Positions 1 to 12,410 are shown, numbered from the stretch's first letter. The stretch: DNA of 64,000 nucleotides from Gymnogyps californianus (GCF_018139145.2 NC_059480.1:14384428-14448427); one strand, 5' to 3'. Numbers and translations: made by a program. The notes: generated from the sequence alone by a model not told the origin.

Positions 1-722
1 CAGACTAAAGTATCTTTTATTCCAAAACACTTTGTCCACAAGGGGAGCTATTGTGAAATAGCTTGTGCTCCTCTGCTCAATTTCCATGTGTAAAAAGGAC
101 GTAATCCGTGCTGTTGGAATAGCTGTACCCCCGGACTCCAGGAACAAATCAAATTAGAGACAAGTTCCGATTCTCCTGTCGTTCAGGCTGGTTTGTTAAA
201 GTAAGTGAATACATAGAGTTGTTGTGAAAACAGGATTCAGCTGTATGGCAACGAATAAGCTCTTCTTTTAGGAGCTTTTTCTTTATAAAATTATTTTAGT
301 CACATTTGCATCCAAGCTTATTACTGGATTTAATGATTGTAGTGTATAGAGGCTGACATGGTAGATGAGACTTTGTCCACTCTTTTGCAAAGTGTGAAAT
401 GCTGAAATTGGATGAGCATATAGTGTAATTAGCTAATTTGATGGGGTAGCTTTATCCAGTCTATGTGTTTAGAAACACCACTGATCTAGCAGTTTTTTGT
501 GAAATAATGCAATTAAACTGAAGACCAATATGCCTAGACAGTGACCCCACAACACTGCTAAAAACCTTTTAAAATGAAGGATAGAAATGGTAGTGTCAGG
601 TCTTACTAAACTGGGAGGAGAGTCCCAATACTGTAGTCTACCTACTGCTCTCCTTTCAGCAGCCCAGCGTATCAACTTTGCAGAGTAAGTTGCAGAGGCA
701 GACTCAAATCTCTGTTTCTGTC

Positions 723-738
723 TTTTTTTTTTTTTTTT
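723..738 (+). repeat. Poly-T run (16)
   Basis: Sixteen T. The minus-strand 93-codon frame at 469-750 starts in poly-Lys because of it. Confidence 0.85.
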
Positions 739-1443
739 AAATCTTTCCATTTTATCAAGGGAAGTATGACCATATCTGAAGAATGAGTCCCCTCCTTTCT
801 ACTCAGGGAATGGCAGACTAACACACTGGAACAAGGGGATAAAGCCTTTTTCTCTCACACCACATGTGATTTGGCCCAATATTTGAGAACTATAATGCTC
901 AGATAACAAGGCTGTGTAATATCCTACTTTAAGAAATTGGATACAAGATATTTACATGCAATAAATAATACTCTTTTCCACTTCCATGTTTCATACAGGT
1001 TGCGCTGTCTCACCATCCATCCTCTGCCTTTGTCTCACTAGAGGGAAATCAAATGCAATTTGGGATATATTTGAAAATAAGTGGCATCATTGCTTAGCAT
1101 GTATTTTCAATAACCCTTGCCATGGTCATGGGATATGATTTGCTAAGGTTTTACCAAGTTCTCCTGTGTCTGGCTAGGATCTAGGAAGTCGTCTGATATT
1201 TCTCAAAAGACATTCATCATCTTGAAGCATTCAGCCCCTTCTCACAGCGTTATTTTGCTATCAATTCCTCAGCTTTTGATCTTGAAGTTTATTTAACCCA
1301 AGATATACTGTTAACCAATAACTGCTCCAAATTTACTACCAATAAAGTTTTCTGTAATATGTTGAAAATGGACTACATTGATTTTTACTATATCATAAAC
1401 CCAGAATTCTGCATAGAAAAATTGTTATTAAATAGCTCCTTAC

Positions 1444-1522
1444 CAGAAGAAAATATTGACATATACAACACATCTGCAGCTCCAAAAAGCTCTGCTGCTG
1501 GATTTATTTTCACTTTACCAAA
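1444..1522 (-). other. Candidate exon (minus strand)
   Basis: Acceptor TTTGTTCTATTAG, 79 bases, donor GTAAGG after TCTTCTG. The frame from the first base is open for 26 codons plus one base and reads F-G-K-V-K-I-N-P-A-A-E-L-F-G-A-A-D-V-L-Y. Not recognised. Confidence 0.18.
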
Positions 1523-2826
1523 CTAATAGAACAAATTTGATTTGTGACAAATAACATTTGTCTATTTAAGGCTCATAAGACATCTTTTTGTTGCTAGTGA
1601 TTCCCATAATAAGTTTTTCCTCAATTAAAGTTTCTGTTCATTTACAAGATTGATGCAATTAGAAATACAAGATGTTCAGTATTCTCGGCTCAGACTCTGT
1701 TATTATCTTGTGTTTCTCATGTGCTACTGTAGCTGTTCTACCCTGAATTGAACTAGATTATGATTACTAGTTAAGAACTGAAAACACTGCCACTTTTACT
1801 TCTTTCTGCGAGTTACTTTATAAATAAATACTTTCAATTACAAAATTGTTCCCAAAGAAATGGGAATTATGTTGAAAGTACCCCACTGCTGCTGTAACAG
1901 TTTCAGATTTATTGAATCCTTCTCGCTGTATTACAATAGCTCCTGCTGTTTTACCTGGACTGCAGCAATGCCAGACTCCAGCCTTGTATTTTATAATGTT
2001 TCAAACCATCTAGGACCAAAAAAAAAACCCCAACATTCTTCTACCTTCAAGCTTTTGATTAGAATCACAATGGCAATACTAAGAAGAAGTTTTAAATTGT
2101 CCCTTTCTCATTTCCGATAGGTTGGGTAAGAGCCATGCAGCTACATTTCAGTTTTACAGTTATCTCAGATTTTACAGGCAAGGGTCTAATTTTACTTTAT
2201 TTGTATTTATTAAGGCCAACTCTAGCATAGTGGCACAGACAATACAGCTGAGTGAGGCAGATGAGAGAAGAAACATGTTTAGCATTAAAACAACGCTGAA
2301 CTTGGAGAGACATACTTCCCCATCTGCAGCTATCCTACAGCTAGTGCTGTGCTCTTAAAGTCATTCTTATGAGGAAGTTTCATATCAGATTTCTTGATCT
2401 TATTGTCATAATCATTAAAGTGAGAATACAAGCTCCGGATAGGGGCTTCACCACTGTATAAAGGCATGCTGAAAATTCAATGTTTGGATAATTTCACCAT
2501 CCTGTTCCTTTAGTACTGGATCATTCTCATTTCTTTTTCAACACAACAATAATTTCAAAATGAAAGCTATGTGATGATACTCTTCCTTCCTTATATCTAC
2601 ACAGACCTTTGTACTCAAACTTTGCCTCAGTGTTTTAAATTGCTTCTTCTTTCCTTTCTGTATACGTTTATGTACATTTACCCATTTTAAGCGTACATCA
2701 CAACATTTAGATCACAGAAATTACAAGCTATAGCTGGTTTAGTGACCATTGCATCACAAACAGCAAAGATAAAAATACGAAGTAGTAAAGGTTCTAGAGT
2801 GAAGAAAAGCATTCACTTTGGTTTTA

Positions 2827-2850
2827 CACTATAAATAACACTATAAATAA
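2827..2850 (+). repeat. Perfect 12-bp tandem duplication
   Basis: CACTATAAATAA occurs twice with no spacer. A recent slippage or duplication event is the simplest reading. Confidence 0.8.
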
Positions 2851-3007
2851 CTCCAGTGGACACTTCTGGTGCATCAAGTGTAAGCCATGGCATTTTTTAT
2901 TTTTACTATTTAATTTTTTTTTTTTGTTAAGCACTCCAAGTATGTATGCATGGAAGAGAGGGAAAACCTGCTACTGCTTAGTTCTTACCCATTCCAGCAC
3001 CTAGTAA

Positions 3008-3085
3008 TCTAAAGCCAAATACTACCCACCCATTTTAATTGTCTCACTGAGGTCAAAGGGATTATTTACTTGTCTAAACTAGTCC
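3008..3085. repeat. Relic of the TTGACTTCARTGG repeat family
   Basis: CTCACTGAGGTCAAAGGGAT followed by TATTTACTTGTCTAAA parallels the core 'CCACTGAAGTCAATGGGACTATTCACATGCTTAAA' of the old reptile/bird repeat seen several times further along. It is diverged and short, so this is a weak call. Confidence 0.35.
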
Positions 3086-3727
3086 TAAATAATAAGTAAG
3101 AGAACTAAATGATACTTAGAGATTGTTCCAAAACAATATAAACAAAACCAGATCAGCTGTCTCGCCAGTTGCTCACATGGAGATTCCAGAAAAGCTATCC
3201 ATAACACATCAAATTCTTTCTTTTTATTTTCATTCTTGACAAACTATTCTTTCACGAACACAAGGGCAGGAAAAATCAACTGCCAGATGGTGAGCTAGGG
3301 TATCAGCTATTGGATCCAACGGCACACTCAAAGCAGCCAACATTCTCAAGGAAAGACATCTAATGACATCTGAAGGAAAAAGCCCCCAATTTCTGGGAAA
3401 AAGTAAATTAAAATCAACAAAATGGACAACTGCAAGGTGTATCCACAAAGAGGATCACTGTGTAAGCTGAGATCAGAAGAAAGTAAAATAGATCCAGGAC
3501 AGCCATTTAGACAGTGACTTTTGTTATAAATTACATATACAGAGCAAGTCCTGCAAATAACCAGCTTTTCCTGCCAGGATGACAGAGAGTCTGTATATAA
3601 ATTTATGCTGAATTTGTCAGAGGTAGACAACATTTTTGGCTTTTCTGACATTCTTGTCCCTGTTCTTCACTGGCATTCCCTTCCCAAAGTATTATGGAGT
3701 GCTTTCTGTGTTCTGCCTCTTGCCACG

Positions 3728-4325
3728 TGTGCTGGTTTTGGCTGGGGTAGAGTTAATTTTCTTCACAGTAGCTAGTATGGGGCTATGTTTTGGATTTGTG
3801 CTGGAAACAGTGTTGATGACACAGAGATGTTTTAGTTATTGCTAAGCAGTGCTTACACAGAGTCAAGGCCTTTTCTGCTTCTCACACCACCCCACCAGCG
3901 AGGAGGCTGGGGGTGCACGAGAAGTTGGGAGGGGACACAGCTGGGACAGCTGACCCCAACTGACCAAAGGGATATTCCATACCATATGACGTCATGCTCA
4001 GCATAGAAAGCTGGGGGAAGAAGAAGAAGGGAGGGGGGGACGTTTGGAGTGATGGCGTTTGTCTTCCCAAGTAACCGCTATGCGTGATGGAGCCCTGCTT
4101 TCCTGGAGATGGCTGAACACCTGCCTGCCGATGGGAAGTGGTGAATGAATTCCTTGTTTTGCTTTGCTTGTGTGCATGGCTTTTGCTTTACCCGTTAAAC
4201 TGTCTTTATCTCAACCCACGAGTTTTCTCACTTTTACTTTTCTGATTCTCTCCCTCATCCCACCAAGGGGGAGTGAGCGAGCGGCTGTGTGGGGCTTAGT
4301 TGCTGGCTGGGGTTAAACCACGACA
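3728..4325 (+). mobile_element. Solo LTR of an avian endogenous retrovirus (ERVL-like)
   Basis: The segment begins TGTGCTGGTTTTGGC and ends with ACCACGACA, so it has the TG...CA ends of a retroviral LTR, and its 598 bases are a typical LTR length. I recognise this start and the ending (GGGGTTAAACCACGACA) as a long-terminal-repeat type widespread in bird genomes; the ERVL assignment is from memory and less certain than the LTR call. The flanking five bases are CCACG (3723-3727) and CCACC (4326-4330), an imperfect target-site duplication with one mismatch. No gag, pol or env reading frame and no second LTR lies nearby, so it is a solo LTR left by recombination between two LTRs. Inside are a perfect TGACGTCA palindrome (3987-3994), a purine-rich GAAGAAGAA stretch near 4018-4037 and GC-richer sequence than the flanks. 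Orientation is taken from the TG end. Confidence 0.88.
3987..3994. promoter_or_regulatory. CRE-like palindrome inside the LTR
   Basis: The eight bases TGACGTCA form the full consensus palindrome bound by CREB/ATF-family factors. It lies about 260 bases into the LTR, where U3 enhancer elements usually sit. Function here is inference: the match is exact, but an 8-mer can occur by chance and nothing else in the window shows that the LTR is active. Confidence 0.4.
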
Positions 4326-6644
4326 CCACCTTTGCAGATGCATTCAGAGTGTTACACATTACTGAAATTAGCCCTCCATGAGATCCTGGCAGTTTAGAAC
4401 AGCCTCAAGCAGAAAAAGAGATAAACACATATTTGTATAACTATGAAATGCCTCAGCTGAAGGTAAGCAAAGAAATTAGGCTTGGAGAGTTCATAAGGGG
4501 CATGCAGATCATAAAATCAACAAACTCCCTGAGATAAAAATAATGACCAAGCACTTTAAGCCTGTAACACACTGAAGATATACAAAATGAGCTTGGCAAA
4601 GCACAATACACAGAACAGTCATTGGCAAACACCGTACCATGCTCAGATCAGGGAACCATTCCATATAACCTCACTGTTTTCAGGATTTGTTTTATGATAG
4701 GCTACATAGTGAATTTCCAAATGCACTTTCAAATCAGACCCTAATGTAATCTCTGCTTACAAGCTGGACTCCTTTCTTTTTTGAGTTTCTTACCAAAACC
4801 CAGCTACCTGCCTAAGATTTAAAAGGGCTTTAGAGTTCCCTATTGCAATTAGGGGCTTTTTAAAATATTTTTTCCCCACCACTCAAGAGTAAGCAGTGTC
4901 TTTGGACACCAGTTTTCCTCCATACCATCACTGCCAAACAAGAGTAACTCAAGCGACTGCAATAGTGTGACTCTAGACATTCACTAGTTTAACCAAAACA
5001 AACATTTGGCCTTTAGAAAATTGGGTGGTTCAAGTTGCCCTCTCACAATCTATTTTGAAAGGTTTGTTGAACATGACAGATGCAACATGAAGATACCTCT
5101 AGGCTGTGACAATAAGAAGTTTGAGAAAGATATAAACTTCATACAGGAACCCCAGTTCTGTCCCCTGAATGTTAGAGAAAAATGTTCTCTGAGGACAGAT
5201 TATCCTGTCACTAAAGATGGTACAGTTATTTTACTTTCCTCTGAAGCAGGTGCTTCTGGTTCCTCGCAGTCATTGGACTAAATGAACCACATGTGAAATA
5301 AAAAGGGAATAAAATGGATACTTGTATGCACCACCATTTTCATTTATGGACCTAACAAGAAAATGACCTTGTAAAATTACGTTCTTCCAATCGACATCTA
5401 ATACTTTTCACTATTCTTTGCACGGTCCAAACTGAAGGCCAACGGATGTCCAGATGTCCCACAGGTTTGTTACCATCAGAGGCCAGGGATGGAACACGGT
5501 CCATTGTTATGCCCTTCTACTACTGCACACAAATGCAGAAGGACAGAAGAGGCGAGGGAAAAGCAGGACCATGGCTGAAATTCACCCAATGTTTTGGCTA
5601 CCAGAACTGGTTGACTATACTAACAGAAAGATTTTTCATCCCCTGAAGTGGAGCAGCAAAGGGACAACTTCTTTGGGCTGCCAGGACACCTAGTAGGGCT
5701 TCTGCATTTTGAGACATGATTCCTTGAGGCAATATGACTGAAGGGATGCGGCTCCCTCCAGTGCAGGGTTCTGCTTAAATGCAATACTGAGCCCTGGAAA
5801 AAGATATTAACTCATTCCTCATTTGAGCTGCCAAACGTACCAGGAATACCTGGCAGCAGCTCCCTGCCATGCTGCCAACCATTCTAGGTACACAGCCGGC
5901 TATTTCAGTGATTTCATAAGAACTCAGCGGATTTGCAGCACAGCAGCAACAGCAGCGGAGGAACAAAAACAACATTTGATTTCTTTGCACAAATGTCTGT
6001 CCCAGACTGGAGTTAAACCCATTCAGGCACAAACCTCCAGAATTAACTAATGTCCTGCATGGCCCAAACCCAGGCTCAACTCCCACTCTATAAATCAGAC
6101 AATTAAACAGCCAATACCAAGCAATTGCCTCTCCTATTCTCAGAATGTTTTATGTTCATGTCACAAGCAATCCTGCAAAGCCTTGATAGGTATATTCATT
6201 ATTTATGGTCCGCCATAATTAGGTTGGGAACTTATAGCTTAGCCTGCAGGAGGCAGTGTCATGTGCGGAAAGCAGAACTTATCAATGCTAATGAACTTTG
6301 GCAGGAGATTTTGAAAAACTATGATTTCTCTTAAAAACAAGAAATGCAAAATGGCAAGAAGTTTAGTAAGAACATCTGGTCTAGGGTAAAACTGGTGAAG
6401 GGTGCCATTGGTTTTGAAACATGAGTTTTTAGCCTCAAAATTTTTCCCTCCAAAGAAGAACTGCAGCCTTTCTTTTAGCTTCTACTTACATGGTGTCCAT
6501 GCTCTCAGTTCTTTGCATGAACTTGCACAGACTGCACTGGCCTTTCTTAACAGCAAGATATTTAAGTAGAAGCAAGTGCACACCTTCAGGCTGGAGCTAG
6601 CTACCACCCACTGGTAGCATATAAGCAGCCTGCTTTTTAATGTT

Positions 6645-6660
6645 AAAAAAAAAAAAAAAA
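6645..6660 (+). repeat. Poly-A run (16)
   Basis: Sixteen A in non-coding sequence. Confidence 0.85.
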
Positions 6661-7015
6661 GGTGATAAATCTGGATGGAGATATCTCTTTGCATTTTTAC
6701 TAATGCAATTACAGTGAGTAAAAATCAGGAAAGTGGCTGGTATTCATACTGACAGCATCGTTCCTATTGGTGTATATAGGCCTAGTAACATCTCTAGGAC
6801 TATACACATTAACAAATGTTTAAGTCCAGCAGCATAAAGAAGGCAGAGGGCTTCAGACAACATGGTACCCTATGGCTATGGCAGAAATGGTGCACATCAA
6901 TACCAGTAAGGTTTCAAATATAAACACTCAGCTTTGAACTGAATTAGTGAAGAGAGAGACAATAAAACAGACACTCAGCAAAGGCTCTTCACAGAATGCC
7001 AGACGAAGTTTCAGC

Positions 7016-7040
7016 TTTTTTTTTTTTTTTTTTTTTTTTT
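7016..7040 (+). repeat. Poly-T run (25)
   Basis: Twenty-five T, the longest A/T homopolymer here. No SINE or processed pseudogene body is visible on its complement-strand 5' side, so it is not taken as a retrotransposed poly-A tail. Confidence 0.85.
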
Positions 7041-8091
7041 AAGTCTGCTAATTTGTGTTTATCAGCACAATGAAAGGTTGAGCATGGAAAGATACTCAGA
7101 ACTTAAAAGCTAAAACTGGACTGTCTACATTTCATTCTCTTTTTATTAACCATCAGCGAGTATTCTGCACAGACACAGCCCATGAAAGTAATAATAGAGA
7201 GAAATTAATTAGATGACTGTATTTCAATCATGGGGTTTTCTTGACATTTTATACCAAAGGAATGCAGCTCAAGCAGTTTGTAACTGACAGCAATGCCATG
7301 AAATTGCACTACAGCCTTGATAATTATCCTCTTCATTATTTTTATAATATATAAAGAGATAAAGTACAACATTCCCCTTTCATTTTATAATAGTATGCAG
7401 TATAATGGAAGCAGCTGAAGGAGGATGTTTGTCTTACAATGCTACAGTTTAAATCTAGTGACAAGGAAAGACGTATCACATTAATGATGCACAGAGAAGA
7501 GCGCTACAAGCAGCCATCCTTTATATAATTATTCTATGCAAACTGTAAACATATGGGATAAATAATATACCCCAAATTTTTTCCCTTCCTCTCTTTCCTT
7601 AATATTCAAGAAATGTCAATGACAACTCACTAGAAGGAAAAATATATTAATCTCATTTACATAAATTTCCTTCTTTGTTAAAAGCTAGTGTCATCAAAAC
7701 TTATAAAAAGATTGATGACACAGAAAGGATTGGTCATTTCTTTTATACAGTAGTACCAAGCACTTCTGCACTACACAAGCCCAGAAAATTAAATAGAAGT
7801 GGGAAGAGTCCTTTTGGCTCCAGATGGAGATACTAAAGGAGTAAAGGTCTTATCAAGTATTATGGATAATTTCAATTAGGAAGAGTAACAGTAAAGCAGT
7901 AGCAATTCCATAATTTGGCAAACTATTTTAGACAATATTTAGAAAATGTAGGTAGGGAAGTCTCAGCTGCAACATGACAAACACGTACAAGGAGGTGAAG
8001 TTACCGTTTCCCTGTATTCCACAGTGTCAGCTCAACTTGGTATATGAAGAACAGAAGTCAGCTCCAGATGGCTACAAAAGAAGTCAGTCTG

Positions 8092-8270
8092 TTACCTTAG
8101 TAAAGCAGAGTTTGAAATCAGGATAACTTCAGGAACAGCAACTTTGCAGGTAGTTTCAGCAGAAGCTGCCAAATTAAGTCTGTAGAGATATGAAGCACTT
8201 AAAGGAGCTGTGGAGAACAGTAACCTCCAGTCTCTGAGCATGAAGTCAGGATATTCTCTTGGTGCAACCC
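8092..8270 (-). other. Candidate exon or 3' coding end (minus strand)
   Basis: The acceptor ATTTTACTTTTTACAG on the minus strand is followed by two bases and then 58 open codons, beginning V-A-P-R-E-Y-P-D-F-M-L-R-D-W-R-L-L-F-S and ending at TAA (8092-8094). A weak donor (AAG before GTAACA) overlaps the stop. The length of open frame directly after a strong acceptor is unusual for this AT-rich sequence. No family recognised. Confidence 0.2.
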
Positions 8271-8661
8271 CTGTAAAAAGTAAAATTTATTTAGTCTAGG
8301 CAACATCAACTTCTTAGGCTGAATTAACTTACCCTAATAACATGATGGTACATGCTTCCTTCTGTAGATTGTCTGGCTCCAGAGGAGCTGGATTTTTAAA
8401 TTACCAACATACCTTTAGAATTTCTTTCTCCAGCCATTTTAAGTAGCACCCAAAAAGGAAGATGGCTTGTGCGTAAACTGAAAATACATCAATAACTTTA
8501 TCTTTTTTTCATATCACAAGAGGAATGTGAGACCGTGATATTGTGAATCTAAATAGGAGTGTTGCAGCCAAGGAATGCAGACTTGGATCACATTTGCTGC
8601 AGTATAAGGACACTAACTTCAGGGTGTCTGAATGAGGCTCATTTTTTATTATCCTCATGAC

Positions 8662-8678
8662 ATGTATGTATGTATGTG
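8662..8678 (+). repeat. (ATGT)4 microsatellite
   Basis: ATGTATGTATGTATGTG, four tetranucleotide units. Confidence 0.7.
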
Positions 8679-9598
8679 GGTGCTCCGTACCACTTATCGT
8701 ATCAGTCAGTTTCCCAGAGGTTTTGCCATACTCAATCTTTAAATGGACCTGTTAAAACTTTGTGGAAAAAAAAGCCAGAAATATTTGGCTGTTTGCTCAG
8801 GTATTATACGAATGATAAAACATATCTTTCTGCATCTTCAAAGCCTTGTATTCCTTTAAATATACCTGACATCTCTAAGTGTTTTAGCAACACATATACT
8901 TTTGCAACGAGTTTTGGGTAAATCTACAACTTCAGCCATTCACCCACCAGTTTCTGTGTCACGCAGCCCAGCTGACCCTGTAGTTTTCTGGAAACATGGA
9001 CTTTTTGGGCAATGCCTGCTCTGTGTTGCTTGCTCTACAGCACAAGAATACAGAACATGGGGTAGGCAGGATGGCCCTGCAAAACATATACCATACATCT
9101 CATCTGTACATTCACCACACTGCCAGTGCATGCTCTGCATATACCCCACGCGCACAACAGATCTGATGCTTCCTCATTACAAAAGATTCGCTGTGTACAT
9201 GCTGTAGGGCCAGTCCACATGTGTGCTGCGAGTACGGAATTGTCAGATCTCTTGTGCACACAGAGATCAGCTCCATGTTAACAGCACATCTCTCAGACAC
9301 AACGAACCGTTGCAATCTTTCGCAGTGACACAGTGGAAGATAGCCTTTAAACGTATCTAAAGTCAACCTTATCACTAGGGGAAAACACTTTTCTGTTCTA
9401 AAACACACTATGATTATTCAAGAATGTTCTATTCAGTCACATATATACTCCAGGCAGTTATTTTCATTGTTTTTCAATGGATCAGAGCAGACTATGATAT
9501 TTTAGTGCATACAAAGAATAAGGCAATACTAGCTTTTGATCCTGAAGAACAAAAGGCCTGCATTAACCTATGTGCAAAGGCAGGAGAGCTGACAAAAT

Positions 9599-9633
9599 GG
9601 GGGGGGGGGGGAGGGGCCGGGGGAAGAGAGGGA
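9599..9633 (+). repeat. G-tract with G-quadruplex potential
   Basis: Thirteen consecutive G (9599-9611) are followed by A, GGGG, CC, GGGGG and, after AAGAGA, GGG. At least four runs of three or more G within 35 bases satisfy the usual G-quadruplex pattern on the plus strand. Confidence 0.75.
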
Positions 9634-11570
9634 GAGAATCTGTCAGATCTTTGAAGTAATCCAAGGTCAAAAGTTTCCTCTTAAGAATATATGAGCAATG
9701 TGAACTTACCCTACCCAGGAAGCCACCTCACAAGGTAAACATTTTCAGAAGAGAAGTCCTTGAAACTCTTCATAGTGTCAAAGGTTGAAATGAGCAAAGT
9801 GGCAGCTGGTTTAAGGCATCTCTCCTTTGAAATGTCCAAACTTCCTTAATTTTCAGAGACATTTTGCAGATAACACCAACAAAAGCCCCCTTGGTATATA
9901 CAAAAAGAGCCTGCACCCTTGGAATAAATAAATGGATTCAAGTCAAGCCTCAAGGAAAAGAAAAACCAACACAAACTATCCCTCCCGCCCCACAAAGTCA
10001 GATACTTCTAAAAAATTAATGTGATTTGAGTATCCAAAAATGTAAGCTATCAAAATTGCCCATTAGAACAGAATCAGAGACTGCTTTAGAAATAGCTGAA
10101 GCATTGAAGAGCTTCCCACCCATCAGGTGTTCATTATTTGCCTCAGCTGAATTGCCAGAGCAGCTTCCATGAACTTGCCAGTGCTAAGCCTGCTCACACC
10201 ACGCTCCAAGCAGTTTATGCTGAGAGGCTGAGTTTGCACTGAAGCTGACAGCAGGTGCTCACACAAATCCTTTTAGCAATTTAGCAAAGAATTAATGATG
10301 GTTACCTGAAAGTATCCGAGACATCCTCCTGTTTAAAATTGTAGAATTTTGTTGCCTTTATGGATAAACTTAAGAAAATTCAGACTTATGGGAACAACAG
10401 TATAATGACACTTCCCAACAGTTGTCACTTAAATATGCATAGATCATTTTCATTTGCTCAAACCAAAGTTATTATTTTTACTTTTTCATTGCTAATTCAA
10501 TAGAATATTAAGCACATGAGAAGTTTTAAGTACACAGATAGGACCATTAAATTAGGCCTATTCACATAGGTAATACAGCTTCACACTGACTTAAGTACCT
10601 AAAATAGTACCTACAAGTAAAAAAGAAACAGAGAGAGGAAGTTTCTAAAAATGAGAGCTTGAAGGGACATAAAGCACAGAGCAGATACACTATCAGATTT
10701 CTTCATACGGAGGCACTGCTGCAACAGTGTTTTTTCTTCAAAGAGGTAGCCCCTCGACAATATAAAAATATACAGATTTTCAAACACAGTGAAATATTTT
10801 CTAATATGAACATCCTAAAAAGGGAAATCAATAAATGGCATGAAAAACTTCAAAGACGGACCTCCTGTCAATGACAGAGGTTCTTCAGCGATGTAAAGTC
10901 TTTGAAGAAGGACTCCCAGTGCTGGGAAACCTTTGAAGTGACAGAAAGCAGACATTTATAATTACAGAAAGGTGCGGTGTCCAGCAGAGATAGTAAAAAG
11001 ATATAACTGGGGTATGTGTGGGGGAGGTTGAGCGGTGGCTTGGGCCCTCAGTGACCCTGTTCACTTGAAGCCTAAAAGCCTGCAAGGTCAACTCTATATC
11101 CATATGAAAGAGACAATTTGTGAAATGGAAATGTGGGTAGGGCTTAGAAACCAAATTACTGCAGCTTTCACACTTTTAGCATATGTTTATTAAACAAGGC
11201 GTCTCTCTCTCCTCGCTGCCCCAGATTCCAGCACATACACAGCCCGTTTTCACTTTGCAGCCTATAGTTCCCCTGAGGGGATAGTGGGGCTTGTTATGTC
11301 CATTGGCTTGGAAGCTGGCTTGTACTATGAAGTGGGGTAGTCCAGCTTTACAGATATTTATCTATATGTTTTTCATGAGTATATCACTCTTTCCTGAAAT
11401 TCTTACTTCCCTCTTCTCCCCTGCTCCCTGGCTATTTTTTGATAAAGTGATACAGAAACCCAGAGAAGTGAAAAATTATATTCTGGAAGAAAACTGTGAA
11501 CTGTCTGGATTCTGGAGTTCTTTGAATTCTTGGCTACTTGAAAGGAAAAATGTGAAAGTTTAATTTACAG

Positions 11571-11603
11571 GAACAGATTTTTGGTTTCCCCTCAGACTAC
11601 AAG
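11571..11603 (+). other. Candidate 33-base microexon with nested acceptor (plus strand)
   Basis: AATTTACAG ends at 11570, and TTTTTGGTTTCCCCTCAG ends at 11595. The perfect donor AAG/GTAAGT starts at 11604. Use of the first acceptor gives a 33-base exon readable as E-Q-I-F-G-F-P-S-D-Y-K; use of the second gives an 8-base microexon. Two good acceptors and a perfect donor within 35 bases are unusual, but no gene on this strand is identified. Confidence 0.18.
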
Positions 11604-12369
11604 GTAAGTCTCTGCTGTGTTTTTGGAGCAGAGTAGGGCCTGCCCATGCTCTGAGCAGTCTGAAAGCAGAAGTCATTTTAGCATGGTATTGAGCTCACAC
11701 TAGTGTGCCCAGCTGAGAGACAGAGTTAACAGCTCACACTTGTCCCTACCTTTCATATCTCCCCAGTTCCTGGTTGTCCTAAAGCACAGGCCCAGGTCTC
11801 TTGCTGCTGCCCCAAAGATCACATAGCTACGTCCAAAATATTCATTTTTAGCTTCTTCCCTGTCTGTGACATGCTAGAAATATAACATTTACAGAAAAAC
11901 ATCAGCATCTGATGCCAGCCAAGATTTTCTGGGAAGTTGAAATGAAAGACAAGCAAGCAAATCAGCAGATGCTGACACCTCATTTGAACTCACTTGGTCT
12001 TTCTTGTATAGCTGGACCAGGATCTGGAAGCAGGACTGCTCACAGTGGGCTGAAATGGGTCCTCCAGTCAAGAGGTCTGTATTCTTCTGCCCTGGTGTGA
12101 GAAGGACACTAGAGCATCCTGTTCCTCAATGGCCTATAGCTCCACCTGTGAGCCTCAAATCTATACAGACCCTAGGCAGGAAGAAAATGAACTACCAAGA
12201 AGCAAAAATCCACTCCCTTTTCCTTGTGCTTCCCTGCAGGCTTGCATAGCTAAGTACTTCCAAGCAAAGGTTGGTAGAAGATGGCATCCTTTTAACATTG
12301 AAATAAACACATGGACAATGATGCTCGGTAACTTTTACACAGCACACGGCATCCACAGATCACAGCGAC

Positions 12370-12410
12370 TAACCCAGTTTATGAATGGGAAAACTGAGGT
12401 CCTTGACAGA
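12370..12410 (-). repeat. Possible CORE-SINE (MIR-like) fragment, antisense
   Basis: AACCCAGTTTATGAATGGGA followed by AAACTGAGGTCC resembles the complement of the 'CCTCAGTTTCCTCATCTGTAAAATGGG' block of MIR-type SINEs. Very short, and chance is possible. Confidence 0.25.

Larger units (their letters stand above)
1..3007. other. No gene seen: AT-rich non-coding DNA
   Basis: Apart from the exon candidate at 1444-1522, the 16-T run and the 12-bp tandem duplication, I see only short chance frames (up to 93 codons) with no recognisable product and no RNA gene. Confidence 0.6.
4331..8091. other. No gene seen: non-coding DNA after the LTR
   Basis: Short frames (66-103 codons) between 5.0 and 6.7 kb show no family signature. 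A CAGCAG-rich patch at 5937-5960 gives Ala/Thr/Gln-rich shadow translations. Homopolymers at 6645 and 7016 are listed separately. Nothing else is supported. Confidence 0.6.
8271..11570. other. No gene seen: contains a multi-frame open patch at 8.9-9.4 kb
   Basis: Between 8902 and 9408 four overlapping frames of 71-101 codons on both strands stay open. The patch is GC-richer, with several CpG. None of the four translations looks like a known protein, and the mutual overlap suggests base composition rather than coding. Confidence 0.55.

Noticed and set aside
469..750. 93-codon minus-strand frame starting in a Lys-rich stretch
   Set aside because: The Lys/Gln-rich start is produced by the 16-T run; no downstream support.
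3636..4070. Frames of 69 and 62 codons over the LTR
   Set aside because: They run across the LTR boundary or within it and match no retroviral protein; the LTR is non-coding.
5823..6086. Overlapping frames on both strands with Ala/Gln- or Cys-rich runs
   Set aside because: The runs come from a CAGCAG-rich patch at 5937-5960; neither frame resembles a known protein.
7016..7040. 25-T run as the tail of an antisense processed pseudogene
   Set aside because: Sequence on the expected side of the tail (7041 onward) shows no recognisable coding body or target-site duplication.
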